Positions 31,367-42,910 of a stretch of 64,000 nucleotides of DNA are shown here, piece by piece. The notes under the pieces were generated by a model, which had not been told where the DNA came from, ran no database searches, and worked only from the letters and a program-made list of their open reading frames with translations. Source of the stretch: Microdochium bolleyi. Taxonomy: Eukaryota; Ascomycota; Sordariomycetes; Xylariales; Microdochiaceae. The translations under genes and the position numbers were made by a program. Position 1 is the stretch's first letter. Each line of letters begins with the position of its first letter. The stretch lies in NCBI GenBank assembly GCA_001566295.1, contig KQ964245.1, positions 2,919,524-2,983,523 of the forward strand, read 5' to 3'.

Positions 31367-33307
31367 ATGTCCGAAACAAATGGCTTGCCCATCGACGCGC
31401 CCGCTGCCCGCACGCCTCGGCCTTTCCAGATGAACAAAAACTCGGGATCTAATATCGGGAACTTCAAGTTCATCGAAAGCACCTTGCGAGAGGGCGAGCA
31501 ATTCTCAAATGCGTTCTTCGACACAGGTAAGTGGCCAACACATAAAGCGACGCTCCAGACCATTACCAACAGCGACTAACTCAGGAGTCGGATCTGAACA
31601 GAAACCAAAATTAAAATGTACATCCCGCGATTAAGCCCGCCCCTGCCCTTCGTCCACGTCCCGACCGATATAGTACCACATACTCACTCATTACTACCAC
31701 AGTGCAACGGCGCTGTCTGAATTTGGCGTGGAATACTTAGAGCTCACGTCGCCTGTGGCATCCCCACAGTCTCGAGATGATTGCGCTGCGATCTGCAAGC
31801 TTGGTTTGAAGGCCAAGATCCTCACTCGTCCGTACCCCTCGCTTCACTCTTGCGCCGATCCCGAGCCCTTCTTCAGGCCAATGCACTAAATACCGCCGCG
31901 TGTCTAGACGTGCGCTGCAATATGGACGATGCTCGAGCCGCGGTCGCCACTGGTGTCGACGGTCTTGACATTGTCATCGGCACCTCCCAACAACTCCAGA
32001 AGCACTCGCACGGCAAGGACATCCAGACGATCAAGAAGATGGCTCTCGAGGTGATCGAATATGTCAAGAGGTAACGACAACCCATTCATGTCCTCAAATT
32101 CCATGGATCATTGCGGGCGCAGCAAGCCCTGAGGCTAACGCAAGATGCCAACCGCCGTGATACAGCGAGGGTCGCGAAGTCCGCTTCTCTTCCGAGGATT
32201 CGTTCAGGTCTGACTTCGACGACATTATGACTCTCTACAAGGCCGCCGATGCTGCAGGTGTCGACCGCGTAGGAGTCGCCGACACCGTCGGTTGTGCCAC
32301 GCCGCGGCAGGTCTACGAGCTCGTCCGCGCTCTTCGCGGTGTTGTCTCGTGCGACATCGAGGTCCATTTTGTCAGTCCCCTCATGAACCCGAATCGAGCC
32401 TCCTGGGCCTTCGTGGCGGCGACTGACCTTCTCTTAAGCATGACGATACCGGGTGTGCAATTGCCAATGCCCTTGCAGCGCTGGAGGCTGGTGCAACACG
32501 TGAGAAGATCCATCTCGAGCTTTTTGTGGGAGATTTCGCTAACCATGGAAATAGACATTGACGTCTCCGTTTTGGGTAAGCATAGCAAAGCTCTTGTCAA
32601 CAGATGCAACTCACCGGGCAGCAAGCTCACCTTGGGAACACAGGCATTGGCGAGCGCAACGGCATTACCCCTCTGGGAGGCTTCCTCGCCCGGATGATCA
32701 CCCTCGATCGCGAATATGTAACTTCGCGTTACAAGCTACACAAGCTCAAGGAGATTGAGGATCTGGTAGCCGACGGTGAGTCGCCTCTTCTCGTTCCCAA
32801 CCTCGCCTTTTCCCTGTCCCCTGCCCCCTCACGGAGCAGAGGGTCTCTTGCTTCACGTTACGCTGACCGTGATACTGGCGGCCGGACTTTCAGCTGTCGA
32901 GATCAACGTCCCCTTCAACAACTACATCACGGGCTACTCGGCCTTCCACCACAAGGCCGGCATCCACGCCAAGGCCATCCTGAATGCGCCGAGCACGTAC
33001 GAGATCATCAACCCTGAAGACTTCGGCATGACGCGCTTCGTGCACATCGGGTCACGCCTGACTGGGTGGAATGCTGTGCGGAGCCGCGTGGACCAGCTCG
33101 GTCTGCCCATGACGGACGTTCAGGTCAAGGAAGTGTAGGTTTTCCTCTGCTTGCCCCAGCACTCCTCCCTCTGCCGGACTTGCAACGTATGCTGACACGC
33201 AAGCGGGATGCAGCACCCAGAAGATCAAGGCCATGGCCGATGTGCGCCCGCTGGGAATCGACGATACCGACTCTATCATCCGGTCGTATTACAGGGAGGT
33301 GTTGACT
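31367..33307 (+). CDS. LYS20: Homocitrate synthase (lysine, alpha-aminoadipate pathway)
   Basis: Ten exons: 31367-31526, 31602-31617, 31703-31827, 31908-32070, 32166-32370, 32439-32499, 32555-32575, 32644-32775, 32894-33134, 33214-33307; 405 residues. Two are microexons of 16 and 21 bases. The enzyme condenses acetyl-CoA with 2-oxoglutarate. Visible are the entry motif ESTLREGEQF, the ILTHVRCNMDDAR strand, SSEDSFRSD, HDDTGCAIAN and the metal-binding HHKAGIHAK, then GSRLTGWNAV of the C-terminal region. Intron 3 uses GTCCGT; intron 5 runs from GTCAGT to an AAG acceptor, forced by the HF/HDDTG joint. The protein is shorter at its C-terminus than most fungal homocitrate synthases (about 430-470). 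It may be the lysine enzyme or a paralogue; some fungi keep a second copy for secondary metabolism. Confidence 0.9.
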
Positions 33308-33858
33308 TAGTGCCACTTTGCAGAAGGGCGAATCTTGGTTGTCGATAAGACATGTCGCAGGTCCTGGTTGGAAAAGAAAGGCTTGGCGGTGTCCAAAAGT
33401 GATTTTAGGGTCATTGGTGATGGTGTAGATGGTCTGTCGTATCTCAAAAATATGCTTCAACGCAGGCCAGGATTCCGCCAAGTGCAGTGCAGATTCGACG
33501 TCGTGGCCAACGAGCCAAGATCTCTGGCACATGTGCAGTAAGAAAGCAGTTGCTAAAAGGTTTGCTTACTAGAACTGTCTGTCACGATGTCTCGTCCATT
33601 CGTATTGGTTCTTGTCCCTCCTTCCCACCCGGGGGGTGGGGGGTGGCTTGGAGCGGGACCGACGACGGCCTTGCACTCTCTCGGATGCGGCCCGGGGCAT
33701 CGGACAGCACCCGGCTGGATCGCCCACGCCGCGACCCCAGACTTTATACATGCGGAGCCTGCCGCATCAACGACACCATCACCATTGCCCGTCTCAGCAA
33801 CAGCGACAGCAATCTGGATTGAATCAATTGTCCACCGTTGCGCGACCATCCTTGCGAC
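33308..33858. other. Intergenic, homocitrate synthase 3' end to Dabb gene
   Basis: About 550 bases between two genes on the same strand. The right half is C-rich and pyrimidine-rich, as expected of a promoter and leader. Nothing else recognised. Confidence 0.45.
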
Positions 33859-34329
33859 ATGGCCATCTACCACATAGGTCCGCATTCCCTCCCTTCAGCC
33901 AGCCCCACAGTGCTGTGCGGCTGTGCCTGCGTTCCCGCGCCGACTGACGCTCCAGCCATCTTTCTTCCCCCGCAGTTCTGTTCAAGCTGAAGCCCGGTGT
34001 CGCGGCAGGCGTCATCGAGCAGATGCGCACCGCGGGCAACGCCATGGTGGGTGTCGTGCCCGGATTGCGGTCCTTCCACCTCGGGCCCCCCCTCGCCAGC
34101 ACCGCCCACCGTGCGCAGGGCTACGACATGGGCCTGGTCACGGTCTTGGACACCGAGGAGCACGTCTTGGCCTACGCCACGCATCCGGCACATCTCGTGT
34201 AGGTCCTGCATCATCTTGACTCTTGCATCGGCTAATGTCACCGCTGATACAACTAGTCTTCATAATATCCGTATTGGTGTCTGTACGGAAACGCTTGCGT
34301 ACGATCTCGAGGTACCAGAGCTGCCCTAG
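33859..34329 (+). CDS. Dabb (stress-responsive alpha/beta barrel) domain protein
   Basis: Three exons, 33859-33877, 33976-34198 and 34257-34329, give 104 residues, the full length for a one-domain Dabb protein. It begins MAIYHIVLFKLKPG, the typical first strand, then a helix (VIEQMRTAGNAM), GYDMGLVTVLDTEEH and the conserved ATHPAHL before the last strand, and ends LAYDLEVPELP as relatives do. The first intron opens with GTCCGC, a weak donor, but phase and family fit demand it. These small proteins form dimeric ferredoxin-like barrels. Some are stress-induced, others (olivetolic-acid-cyclase type) cyclise polyketides. No polyketide synthase is nearby, so no role is assigned. Confidence 0.82.
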
Positions 34330-36161
34330 AGGGGAGGTTACTGCTTGCGTATTGTAGGCTATTCTGAGCATGACGGGGACCTTGGTGTGGCCCAGTGCTG
34401 CAGAGCTGCGCCTATGCGCAATGCAATGAAATCAAGACGATTGGTCCAGAATCTGCTTGCGTCGTGATCGATACCCTTGGGGGTCTCAGCGGTGGTGACA
34501 CCATGGTCTCTTTTGCTCGCTTCCCAGATTGTTTCGTCTTAGGCAAGACTCGACCATGGGTCTTAGGCCAGAACCCCCAATATCGCATAGTCAACTCTGA
34601 GCTGACATACACTCCCAACGTAAGCCTTCCGCGCGAGTCGAGGTATCGCACTTCAGTGTGTGAGAACCAGGATCCAAACAGCAAATATTAATGCTGGGTA
34701 ATGCTGGGCGCGAGCGCAATCTCCCCCGCGCGCCCCTGTGACCACGGCTCCAGGAGGCCGTCGTTTGCCTTCGATCAAGCGGTGTGTGATTGCCACAGAC
34801 TTGGTTCGTGCTAGCAGCAGCGAACCTGAACTACGGACGTGCTGTACTCACATCGCCACGTCGGCACACTGGCTGGCCAGGTATTGGGACGTTGGAGAGG
34901 GCAATGCAAGCATGTTTTAGGCCAACTGTCTGTCAAGACAATGTCACTTGATACGCTTGGCCAGGTTGGCGGAATTACAGCGGAAGAGATAGGCACCAAG
35001 GAATTTAGGCTCGGGAATATGTAGTGCGGTGGCCTCCTCGCAGGTCCACATGGTAGGATCTTCGTTACTGCCATGTCATTTGCCGATCCTTGCCTCGTAT
35101 TGTCTATAGCCAGAACGCTGAAGTTGAAAGTTTTGACCCTACGCGGCTTGGCACGGATTCTCCACCAGCCTGATGCGACCATAAAGTCATGGGTCACCCG
35201 GAGGAACTGCCAGTCAATACCGATCATCGCCTTCTGTGTGTGGTTGTCGGGATCATTTACATCCTGCCACGGGAAGTTTATTTCTGTGTGGGGGTTAGGA
35301 TACGGAGAGAAAGCCCCTTGCGTATCAGGATCGGGCATTTAGTTTCTCCCGAAACCCGGCCACTACCCTGAATTTGACAAACAGGTCCAGTTCAAATAAA
35401 GGCAAAGCAAGAGAAGCTGTCATGCGTATACTGCATGGACAGCTCAGAGAAGGGCCGAAAGGCTTCGGGCGAGGGGCCTCGACTCAAGCACCTTGCGGTC
35501 CAAGAAAGACCCCAGCAAGAGTACCAGCACTTTAATCTGTCATGGACCGTTGAGAATGTAAGGCGTGATACCATCGTAGGCCTCAGTACCTTGTCCTTGA
35601 CCCTGTTCGGCACTCAAATAGCTGCTAGGTTGCTGAAGGATCGGGAACCTTGTTTCCGTCGCATACTAACGAGAGATCGCCTCTAATCTAGTGCAACGAG
35701 GGGGCCTCGGGTCCCCACGTACTCATCCGAGCACTCCGCAAACAGCGAAGATGGCTCTTTTGCTGTGTTGCTAACCGAGTTGCAAGTTAGCATGGTCACA
35801 TGACCTGCACCTCGAAACTCGGGGTCGCCGAGATCCCTGTAACAGTCTCCAATTATCTCTGGGGAGGAGACGGCTCGATGAAAGGACCTACTGTGACTTT
35901 CACCTGCATGTCGTACCGCTACGGGAAGGAGGATGGGCGGTTTGGGATGGGAGCCGACTGCACCGCGTCGTCATGACACAATGTTCTTGAGGACACGAGA
36001 TTTCAGCAACCAGAACAGCAGACCCTTTTTCGGGCTGGGCTCTATGTCGGGTCGACTATAAATCCAAATGGTAAACCATTTTCATCTAGTGCTTCCTCTC
36101 TGTGTCTCATCCTCACCAGCTATTCCTGCCTCTACACACCACTCTTTGATCTCACACAACC
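34330..36161. other. 1.8 kb intergenic, upstream of the GH5 gene
   Basis: No open frame here resembles a protein family, and no tRNA was found. The left 1 kb looks neutral. The right part should be the GH5 promoter, ending in a TATA box and a CT-rich leader. Confidence 0.45.
36057..36063 (+). promoter_or_regulatory. TATA box of the GH5 gene
   Basis: TATAAAT stands 99 bases before the start codon, after a GC-rich stretch, with a CT-rich leader in between. Well-formed TATA elements are common in strongly induced secreted-enzyme genes of filamentous fungi. Confidence 0.5.
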
Positions 36162-37478
36162 ATGAAGGTCCTTTTCTCAGCCTTGTGCCTCGCCCTCACG
36201 GCACTGCCTCAGCAGGCACTCGGCGCCTCCAGCTCCTGGGCCGGCACGTCCAACTACTACCTCCAGGGTCTCTCCGACCAGGTCCAGGACAACTACATCA
36301 GCAGCCTGGCCGGGGCGAACGTCAAGGTCGTCAGGCTCTGGGTGAACCAGGCGCGCAAGGGCGGCTGCGAGAAGGGCAGCCAGATCGTCCGCGACATCCC
36401 GCACCTCGAGACCACCATCGGCTCGTACAACAAGGTCACGCTCGACGAGGTGGACAAGCTGCTTGTCAAGCTGGCCGCCAAGAACATCAAGGCCATCATC
36501 TCGCCTCACGACGCGAACGCCCTGGGTACCGACTATAGAAAGTGAGTACTGGCTAGTGCGGATGTTGTCTCTGGTCCATTTCTCGTCACGGATTAGCTCT
36601 CTCGCTTGTTTTTGGAGAGATACATAAAAACAGCTGACAAACGTGTACGACGTAGAGATGCCTACTCTGCTCGCTGGGGCACGGGATCTTTCTACGAGCA
36701 GCAGGACGCGTTCAATGCATACGACGCTCGCCTGACTTACATATTGAACTACAAGGGCGCCTACTCCGGCAAGGTGTGGAAGTCGTGGCCCCAAGCCATC
36801 TTCAGCTTCAACTTGCAGGTAAGCAGGATCCTTCCTATGATTCATTCCATCACCTTGGGACAAAGACACAATCTTATTTCCCCGGAGCCGGTTGAGCTAA
36901 TACGGGACAAAACCCCTCTCTCTCCACCGCAGAACGAGCCCATGACCCTCGGTAGCGGCTACTGCAACAAGGGCGACCCCAAGGCCTGGGCCTGCGGCCG
37001 AGCGACACACATCCGCAGCCAGGGGCTCGACTCCCACATCCTGATCTCGACGGGCGGGCTGGGCGGCGACTTCAGCCACGGCTGCACCTTCCTGCCCGCC
37101 GTGACGCAGTGCGCCGCCATCGACGCCATCTCGGTGCACCGCTACGCCAGCGTCCCCGGCCGCTGGTCCGCCAGCATGCCCGGCTGGCTCAGCCAGGCCA
37201 ACGGCAAGAAGGTCTTCCTCGAGGAGTGGGGGATCGACCAGCGCTCCAACAACATCGGGGCCGCGTTCCCGTCGGAAATGGCCGACATGAACTCGGTCGG
37301 CCTGCCCAGCGTGTACTGGCAGATCCTGCCCGCGCAGAACGGCGGGTGCTCCTACGACCCCAAGAACGACGGCGGCGACCCGTTCGGCATCTTCGCTGGC
37401 GGAGGCGTCAGTCTCGCTGGGATCAACGCTGCCACTGGGGTCGCAGCTGCTCAAGACTGGACTGGCAGTGTGTACTAG
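36162..37478 (+). CDS. Secreted glycoside hydrolase family 5 enzyme
   Basis: Three exons, 36162-36541, 36656-36818 and 36933-37478, give 362 residues. A signal peptide ends near residue 21 (QQALGA). The barrel shows VKVVRLWVN, AIISPHDAN, then FSFNLQNEPM with the acid/base Glu183, VHRYASVPG and VFLEEWG with the candidate nucleophile Glu279, and a late VYWQILP strand. These are the GH5 landmarks. Fungal members of this type act on beta-1,3-, beta-1,6-glucans or mannans; sequence alone does not choose. Six or more cysteines in the C-terminal half suggest disulphides for extracellular life. The first intron falls inside codon 127, and the second lies directly before the NEP motif. There is no carbohydrate-binding module or GPI signal. 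Confidence 0.88.
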
Positions 37479-38427
37479 TCCTCGCTTCGACGAGCGCAGA
37501 GCCACTGCAGGCCCAAGGTCATGTTGAGGCTGCTGCTTGAACTCGGCGCCGAGCTAGGGCTGGTGCCGCGAGAGTCGCTCGTGCTGTGCGATGCAGATCG
37601 TTGGATGAGATCTGGTTGCATGCCGGTATGGAATACGAGCTGCACTACATATTCTCTTTCTCTTGTATATACGTTCATCTTGTGCCTTTAGCGCTAAAGG
37701 CCACCGTCTGCGATCGGATTCGTGCAAGAGACCTTAGTTGTGTGTACCGGGTGCAGGGCCAGGCTGGTGGGGACACTGTCCGCACTGTGACACCTTGTTG
37801 GGACAACTGCCATGTATTGGCTCCAGAGCGGGTGACTGCATGATGCCCGATGCCGAGACGCTGCCGGCGAGGCATGTATACTCTAGAGCGATGAAGACAG
37901 CCTCGTGAAGGAGATGAGGGTGTATCAACACGTCCCCCAGAAGACGCCAGAGCCCATTGGGGCAAGGTGGATACAGTGTGCGGCGCGCCTGCTGGACAGG
38001 CGCCATACACTGTGCAGGTCCACGGCCGGCAGTCGCCTCCAGGGCTGGAAGCAAGCCCCAGGCCCGGTCGAGTCTCGACCAGCAAGCCCAGCCTCCGCTC
38101 TGTCGCAAAGGCGGCGTCATTGCTTTGCCCGGTGTCTTCAGTGTGTGTCGCAAAGGTTGCGCCGGACTCACCTCTGCTGCACATCAGCATGCGCATCGCG
38201 TCGGTCAGTCCTCCCTTCCCCAATCCCAGCCCTCCACGCCCGCATCAGCACCGGCACGACACGAGCCCCTCTCTCCCATTGGGGTTGCGCATGTGCTCCT
38301 CCACGCCCAGCCCGACAGCTCGACAGCTCTCTGTGCATCCATCGTCACCACCACCACCACCACCACCACCACCTTTCCCTCCCCCCGGCTCGGCTGCGGA
38401 CCTGCGGTCCCCGTCCCTCCACTGACC
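37479..38427. promoter_or_regulatory. Intergenic, GH5 3' end to chromodomain promoter
   Basis: About 950 bases. The right part is a long C-rich leader containing an ACC trinucleotide repeat and ending in a good start context (ACCATGG). No coding evidence in the rest. Confidence 0.45.
38346..38373. repeat. ACC trinucleotide repeat in a 5' leader
   Basis: Nine ACC units in a row, 55 bases before the chromodomain-gene start codon, so most likely in its 5' untranslated region. The repeat is not translated in the chosen gene model. Confidence 0.8.
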
Positions 38428-39697
38428 ATGGCCCAATTCGTAAAGGGACTCGGCGACACCATCAACGCCGTCTTCACGCCCAAGAAACAGACCCCGGAAG
38501 TGCCGCCCGCCGCCCAGATGAATGCGACCCTCGACACGGACACGCGCAAGCGCAAGTCCGACGTCTACGACGACTTCCCCGGCGGAGAAGGTTCGATCCA
38601 GGTCGCCCGTAAGCCATGGGCGCGTGCGCTCCTCCCACACGGCAACCATGCTGACCACTGCCCACAGATGCCGACGACGCATCGCAATCCCCGCCAGGCA
38701 CAGCCAAGACGCGCAAGACTAACAACCTGTATGCGCCGGTGGCCGTACCGCTCAGCGCCAACCGAGTTAGTAAGTGACACCTTCCCCCCTTGCCCAATCG
38801 CAGACTAGTCATGACGAGCGCGTGGAGCGCTGCTGACGCGAACCTCCCGTTGCAGAGCGCCGCGGTGGTCGTCTCTCAAGCGCAAGCCAAGTCGAAGTCG
38901 CAAAGGCCATTGATCCCCGGGTGGATGCGGAGGCGAATCTCGAGCGCGCGCGCGCGCCCGACGCTGCGCGCCTGCAGCCAGATGAGCACGATCAGAGCTC
39001 CGTTGTAGCTGCTGTACCTGAAGCCGACATGGGCGGCGGAGATATCGGTGAGTGCGCCTTGCGACCGTCTTCACATGCCTGAGAAGCTCTGTCCTGATCG
39101 TGCGTACAATTGCATGTAGAATTCTTTGGCACGCCGGCCAAGAGTAAGGCCGAGACCGCGAGCTCAAGTCCGACAAAGCCAAAACCGACCCAGAACGAGA
39201 CAGAACCAGAGATAGCAGCAGTGCCCGAAGAGCCCGCGACCGAAGACGTCAGGAAAGAGGAGGAGGGCGATGTCGCAGAAGTCCACGCATTAATCGACCA
39301 CAAGATGCTGGATGACAAGAGCGTGGACCTGCTGGTCCACTGGGAGGGCGAACCCGTAGAGGAGGCCACCTGGGAGCCCGAGGCAGAGATTCAGGAGGGG
39401 GCCAGCGAGCTACTCTTCACCTACTGGAAGAAAGCTGGGGGCCGGGACAGCGCCCTGTTCAAGACCGAGGCAGAAGTGTACCACGTATTCCGCATCCTCA
39501 ACCACGAGAAGAAGCCCAGGGGCGGCTTCGCGCTGGAGGTCCAGTGGGTGGGCTACCCGGCCTCCAAAGGCAACACGACGTGGGAGGCCGAGACCAGGGT
39601 CAAGTCAATCGCGCCGGAGCTGCTGGAGGAGTATTGGGAGAGCGTCGGTGGGCGGAGCAGTTTCTTGTCCAAGCGGGGACGTACCAAGAAGAATTGA
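38428..39697 (+). CDS. Tandem chromodomain protein
   Basis: Four exons, 38428-38608, 38668-38769, 38856-39047 and 39120-39697, give 350 residues. Residues 1-210 are disordered and rich in Lys, Ser, Pro and Glu, with basic patches (TRKRKS, TAKTRKT) that could direct nuclear import. Two chromodomains follow at about 211-261 and 275-331, only 13 residues apart. Each ends in a matching helix (ELLFTYW, ELLEEYW). The second keeps all three aromatic-cage positions (Tyr279, Trp301, Tyr304). The first has His214, Trp233 and Glu236, so its cage is broken. I infer that the second may read methyl-lysine and the first may bind protein or DNA. It is not canonical HP1, since no chromoshadow domain with the usual order is seen, nor CHD, since no helicase is present. 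Confidence 0.82.
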
Positions 39698-41250
39698 GGT
39701 GCCTTGCTTTCTTTCGTGAGTCCTGCGTTGGAAGCGTCGCAGCTGTTCCGTGTTCAAGGTCATACACAGATTCGATCTCTGCAAGTCCACCCAGTGTTTC
39801 CCTGGGTTGAATATCTCGTGCCAACAGGGTCGTATGACCAGCCTGGCATCCCAATGGGATACTGCACTGATTGCGCAAGAGCTTTGCAGACACATACATA
39901 CATACAAACATCCATACGCACAATCGCGCGTGGGGACGGGGACTGTCGGCATGTATTATCCTGCGTAGCGCTGCGGTAGGGCCCGGCCCTACAAATTTCA
40001 GCTATGTTACCTGTACTTACACGAGCGTCTCTCGAACGACGCTTTGAAGATACGCGCAATGTCCCGACGAGCCTGTGTGGGCTTGATCAACCGTTGATGT
40101 CTCATGTGTACTCGGTTGTAGCCTGCGTGAATGAGGAAGCCCAGCTGTTCATGCTGGACTATGGAATGATAATATACGCGTGGGCACGTTGGGGGTGTTT
40201 GATGATTCACCCGGCCGTTCATGTCGCGAACACAGCGGCATCTTTCGAGCTGATCATGCAATCAGAATCAGTAGACCTCTTCCGATGCCTTCCCCAGCTT
40301 TGATATCTACGAACGGGACTTGCCTCCGCGAATATTTCTTGCAATTATATGGTCATGACAGCGGCCATCAATAGCTCCCCCACGTCCGCCGATGCCACAC
40401 GCTCTGAGCGACACGCGCACACGCATGTCAAACGAAGCCTTTCCCCTGCAGAACGAGGCAACGCCGGACCGCTTCGGCCGTGGCTGCCCAGTCTGCTCCA
40501 TCCCACATCGTCTCATCAGAACCATGCAAGGCACTGGATCCGTGTTGCCCGCACGTGGTGATGCCTGGCCAAGCCGACGGAGGCTGCGATCACAGCGACT
40601 GTGGAATAAGTCCTATTTCTTGTTTGCCCCCTTTACTCAGAAAGGGAGCAGCCGCATATCACAACGCACCTATCGTATCGCCCACTATGCCACGAGATCA
40701 GGTATCGACGACATCCAGGCCGCCGCTCAGTCTTTCCATGCCATGGGCAGGACCCAAGTACCGCCCGTCAGGCATCCGCGTAGTGGTCACCGATGAACCA
40801 CGGCCCCCGTGGGCCTGGGGCATCGTCTCTCGCTGCAGAAGACGACGTGGGAGGGAACGCTGCGGACGTGTTTCCCCGTATAAAGATGCCTTTCTTTCTT
40901 CGCTCTGGTTACGGCTGCGAGATGCATGGATGTAGCATCGCACACCAGAAGAGCGGTCTGACTTTTCACCACACCGAGATACGCCCTTCTGCTCTAGCCA
41001 GAGTCTCTACCGGATACCTGGCGAGCAACTGAGCTATCGTAAAACAATGACCCAGAGCTCACGTAGATACTTGCACCAGAGACACTGGATGTCCCGGCCT
41101 CTGATCTTTATATCCTCACAGACCTCAAGCCCGTCCCAGCCAGTCGCTGTAATCACCACCACCAGAGTATCTCTCTCTTCTCTGTCTCCCCCGAAAGCGC
41201 AACCGCAAGCAACAACGACCTTACAGCAATAACAACAAACGAGCCCCACG
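39698..41250. other. 1.55 kb intergenic
   Basis: Contains the chromodomain gene's 3' end and the promoter for the acidic-protein gene, with a TTTATATCC patch at about 41106-41114, 140 bases before its start codon. Short frames around 40392-40935 overlap one another in different phases and have no family look. Confidence 0.45.
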
Positions 41251-42042
41251 ATGTGCGTCCGCGAGATCTATGGGCTCCCCTGCAAGAGCTGCGGCGCCTT
41301 CGTCCCGTCCGGCGGCAAGGGGATGCTGCTCTGCGCGAGGGCCCGGGACACGGGCGAGGCGTGCAAGTACATGCTGCCCGAGAAGGGGGCAATCGTCGCA
41401 GCTGCCACCACCAATAACGACGAAAAAGAAGAGAAAGAAGAAGAAAAATCTGCCACTGCCGACCTGGGAGAGAAGGCACTGATCAAGGACAGGCGTCTCT
41501 GTGAGGCATGCCAGGACATACCAAACGAGGACGGGCAGGTTAAAGTCAAGGTCAAGGTCGAGGGCGAGTATCAGGAGGATGCAAAGCCACACGTCTCTCA
41601 TGATGGCAGCGGTCTCGCGCGCGACGACGCCTTGGCTGTCAAAGAGGAAGTCAAAGAAGAGGAAAGAATTGAAGACGGCGACGACGACGACGACGCAACG
41701 ATCCCCGCCGCTGCTGCTGACGACGACGATGGAGACACCGACCACCGCATCATCAAAGACGAGAATGATAGTGTCGGCGACGAGGCCCACCAACACACCC
41801 CTCTAGACGATGACGACGGTGCCGCGGGGGACAACACCCCAGACGACCCCAACACGGCAGCCACCGGACCCGCGGGGCAGATCACCACCGACGACGACGA
41901 TGACGATGACGGTGATGGTGATGGGGAGGAAGAGGAGCAGCTCCACGACTGGGAAGAGCGGTACAATGCCGCGCAGGTCCCGCACGACTGCAAGATGGGT
42001 CGCGTCGAGGCGTGGCGCCAGGATGTGGGGAGGTACATGTGA
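41251..42042 (+). CDS. Acidic low-complexity protein with cysteine-rich head
   Basis: A 263-residue single-exon frame. The head contains a CKSC pair at about residues 11-14, further cysteines near 28 and 38, and CEAC near 84-87. This could form one zinc-binding unit, but it fits no family I know. The middle and tail are extremely acidic: long Glu/Lys stretches, then Asp runs up to seven residues, interrupted by Ala/Pro spacers. The last 35 residues turn mixed again (LHDWEERYNAAQVPHDCK). No signal peptide or membrane helix. The repeated GAC/GAT codons also create a long open frame on the opposite strand, which I treat as a shadow. Function unknown; acidic tails of this kind occur in histone- or chromatin-binding proteins. 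Confidence 0.65.
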   Translation: MCVREIYGLPCKSCGAFVPSGGKGMLLCARARDTGEACKYMLPEKGAIVAAATTNNDEKEEKEEEKSATADLGEKALIKDRRLCEACQDIPNEDGQVKVKVKVEGEYQEDAKPHVSHDGSGLARDDALAVKEEVKEEERIEDGDDDDDATIPAAAADDDDGDTDHRIIKDENDSVGDEAHQHTPLDDDDGAAGDNTPDDPNTAATGPAGQITTDDDDDDDGDGDGEEEEQLHDWEERYNAAQVPHDCKMGRVEAWRQDVGRYM

Positions 42043-42910
42043 ACGTTCTGAAGGGAAGGGAGAAAAGGAGAGGATGATGCCGTCTCACCGTGGGATGCAC
42101 AGCGATGACAGTCTAAGAGGAAACGGGGCTTTGAGGAACTGATGCCCAGCAGGATGGCAAATTGTCATCCAGCTCAGCTTTGTCCCCAATGCCATGTGAG
42201 CACATTCCGTTAGCCGACGGGCACTGCACTAGCTCTCGGGCACGTTTGCCAGATGAGTAGAACCTGAATGTTTCATAGAAGAACAATACGGAAATTCCTG
42301 TAGCGAATTGGTCAATATCGTGCCGAGTGACGTTGGCTGGAACTTCCCTGCCGTGATCCTAGCAGCTTATCCAAGATTCGTAGAAGTGAGGAAGGTCAGG
42401 CAGCCCGCACGGCACCCTTTGATTGAGGCGTTGCAAGTGACGCCCTGACTTGCAAGAAGCAGGGTTTATGCTTCTCCCCACCGGCAGCAACCAACATCTG
42501 TAAGTGACGTCCCCACGAGCCGTGTTGGCCCGGCATTGACTCCGCGCTGCGAGCGGAGCGGGCGCTGCACTTTTTGGGCCTCCCCCGCATCGCATCCCCG
42601 CACACGCGGTACACATGTACCTGTGCCGTGCGGAGGAGGGGGATCGGCGTTGGCTAAAGATATCCGCAGGCCCGGCCGACACAGACACGGCACATGCACA
42701 CGTGTGCAGGTGGGATAAGCTCATGCAGGGCCCGCGGGCAGCTCAGGCCCGAGAAGGCCTTGCCGGCTCCTCGAATGCTTCACCGTACTTCAAGGACCAG
42801 GCCGCACGCACGCTGTCCTCTTACCTTGGTCCAATCTGGAAGTCTTGTCCAGTACATGCCTCCGATACCCCAGAAGCCAACATCGACCTCCAAGCACGAA
42901 AGCACCGACC
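42043..42910. other. Intergenic, acidic-protein 3' end to EthD-like promoter
   Basis: About 870 bases between genes on the same strand. It contains GC-rich sequence with no recognisable protein. The final stretch before 42911 is a leader with an ACCATGG start context. Confidence 0.45.

Noticed and set aside
41598..42038. Ser-rich minus-strand frame opposite the acidic protein
   Set aside because: A by-product of repeated GAC/GAT codons, read backwards as Ser and Val runs.
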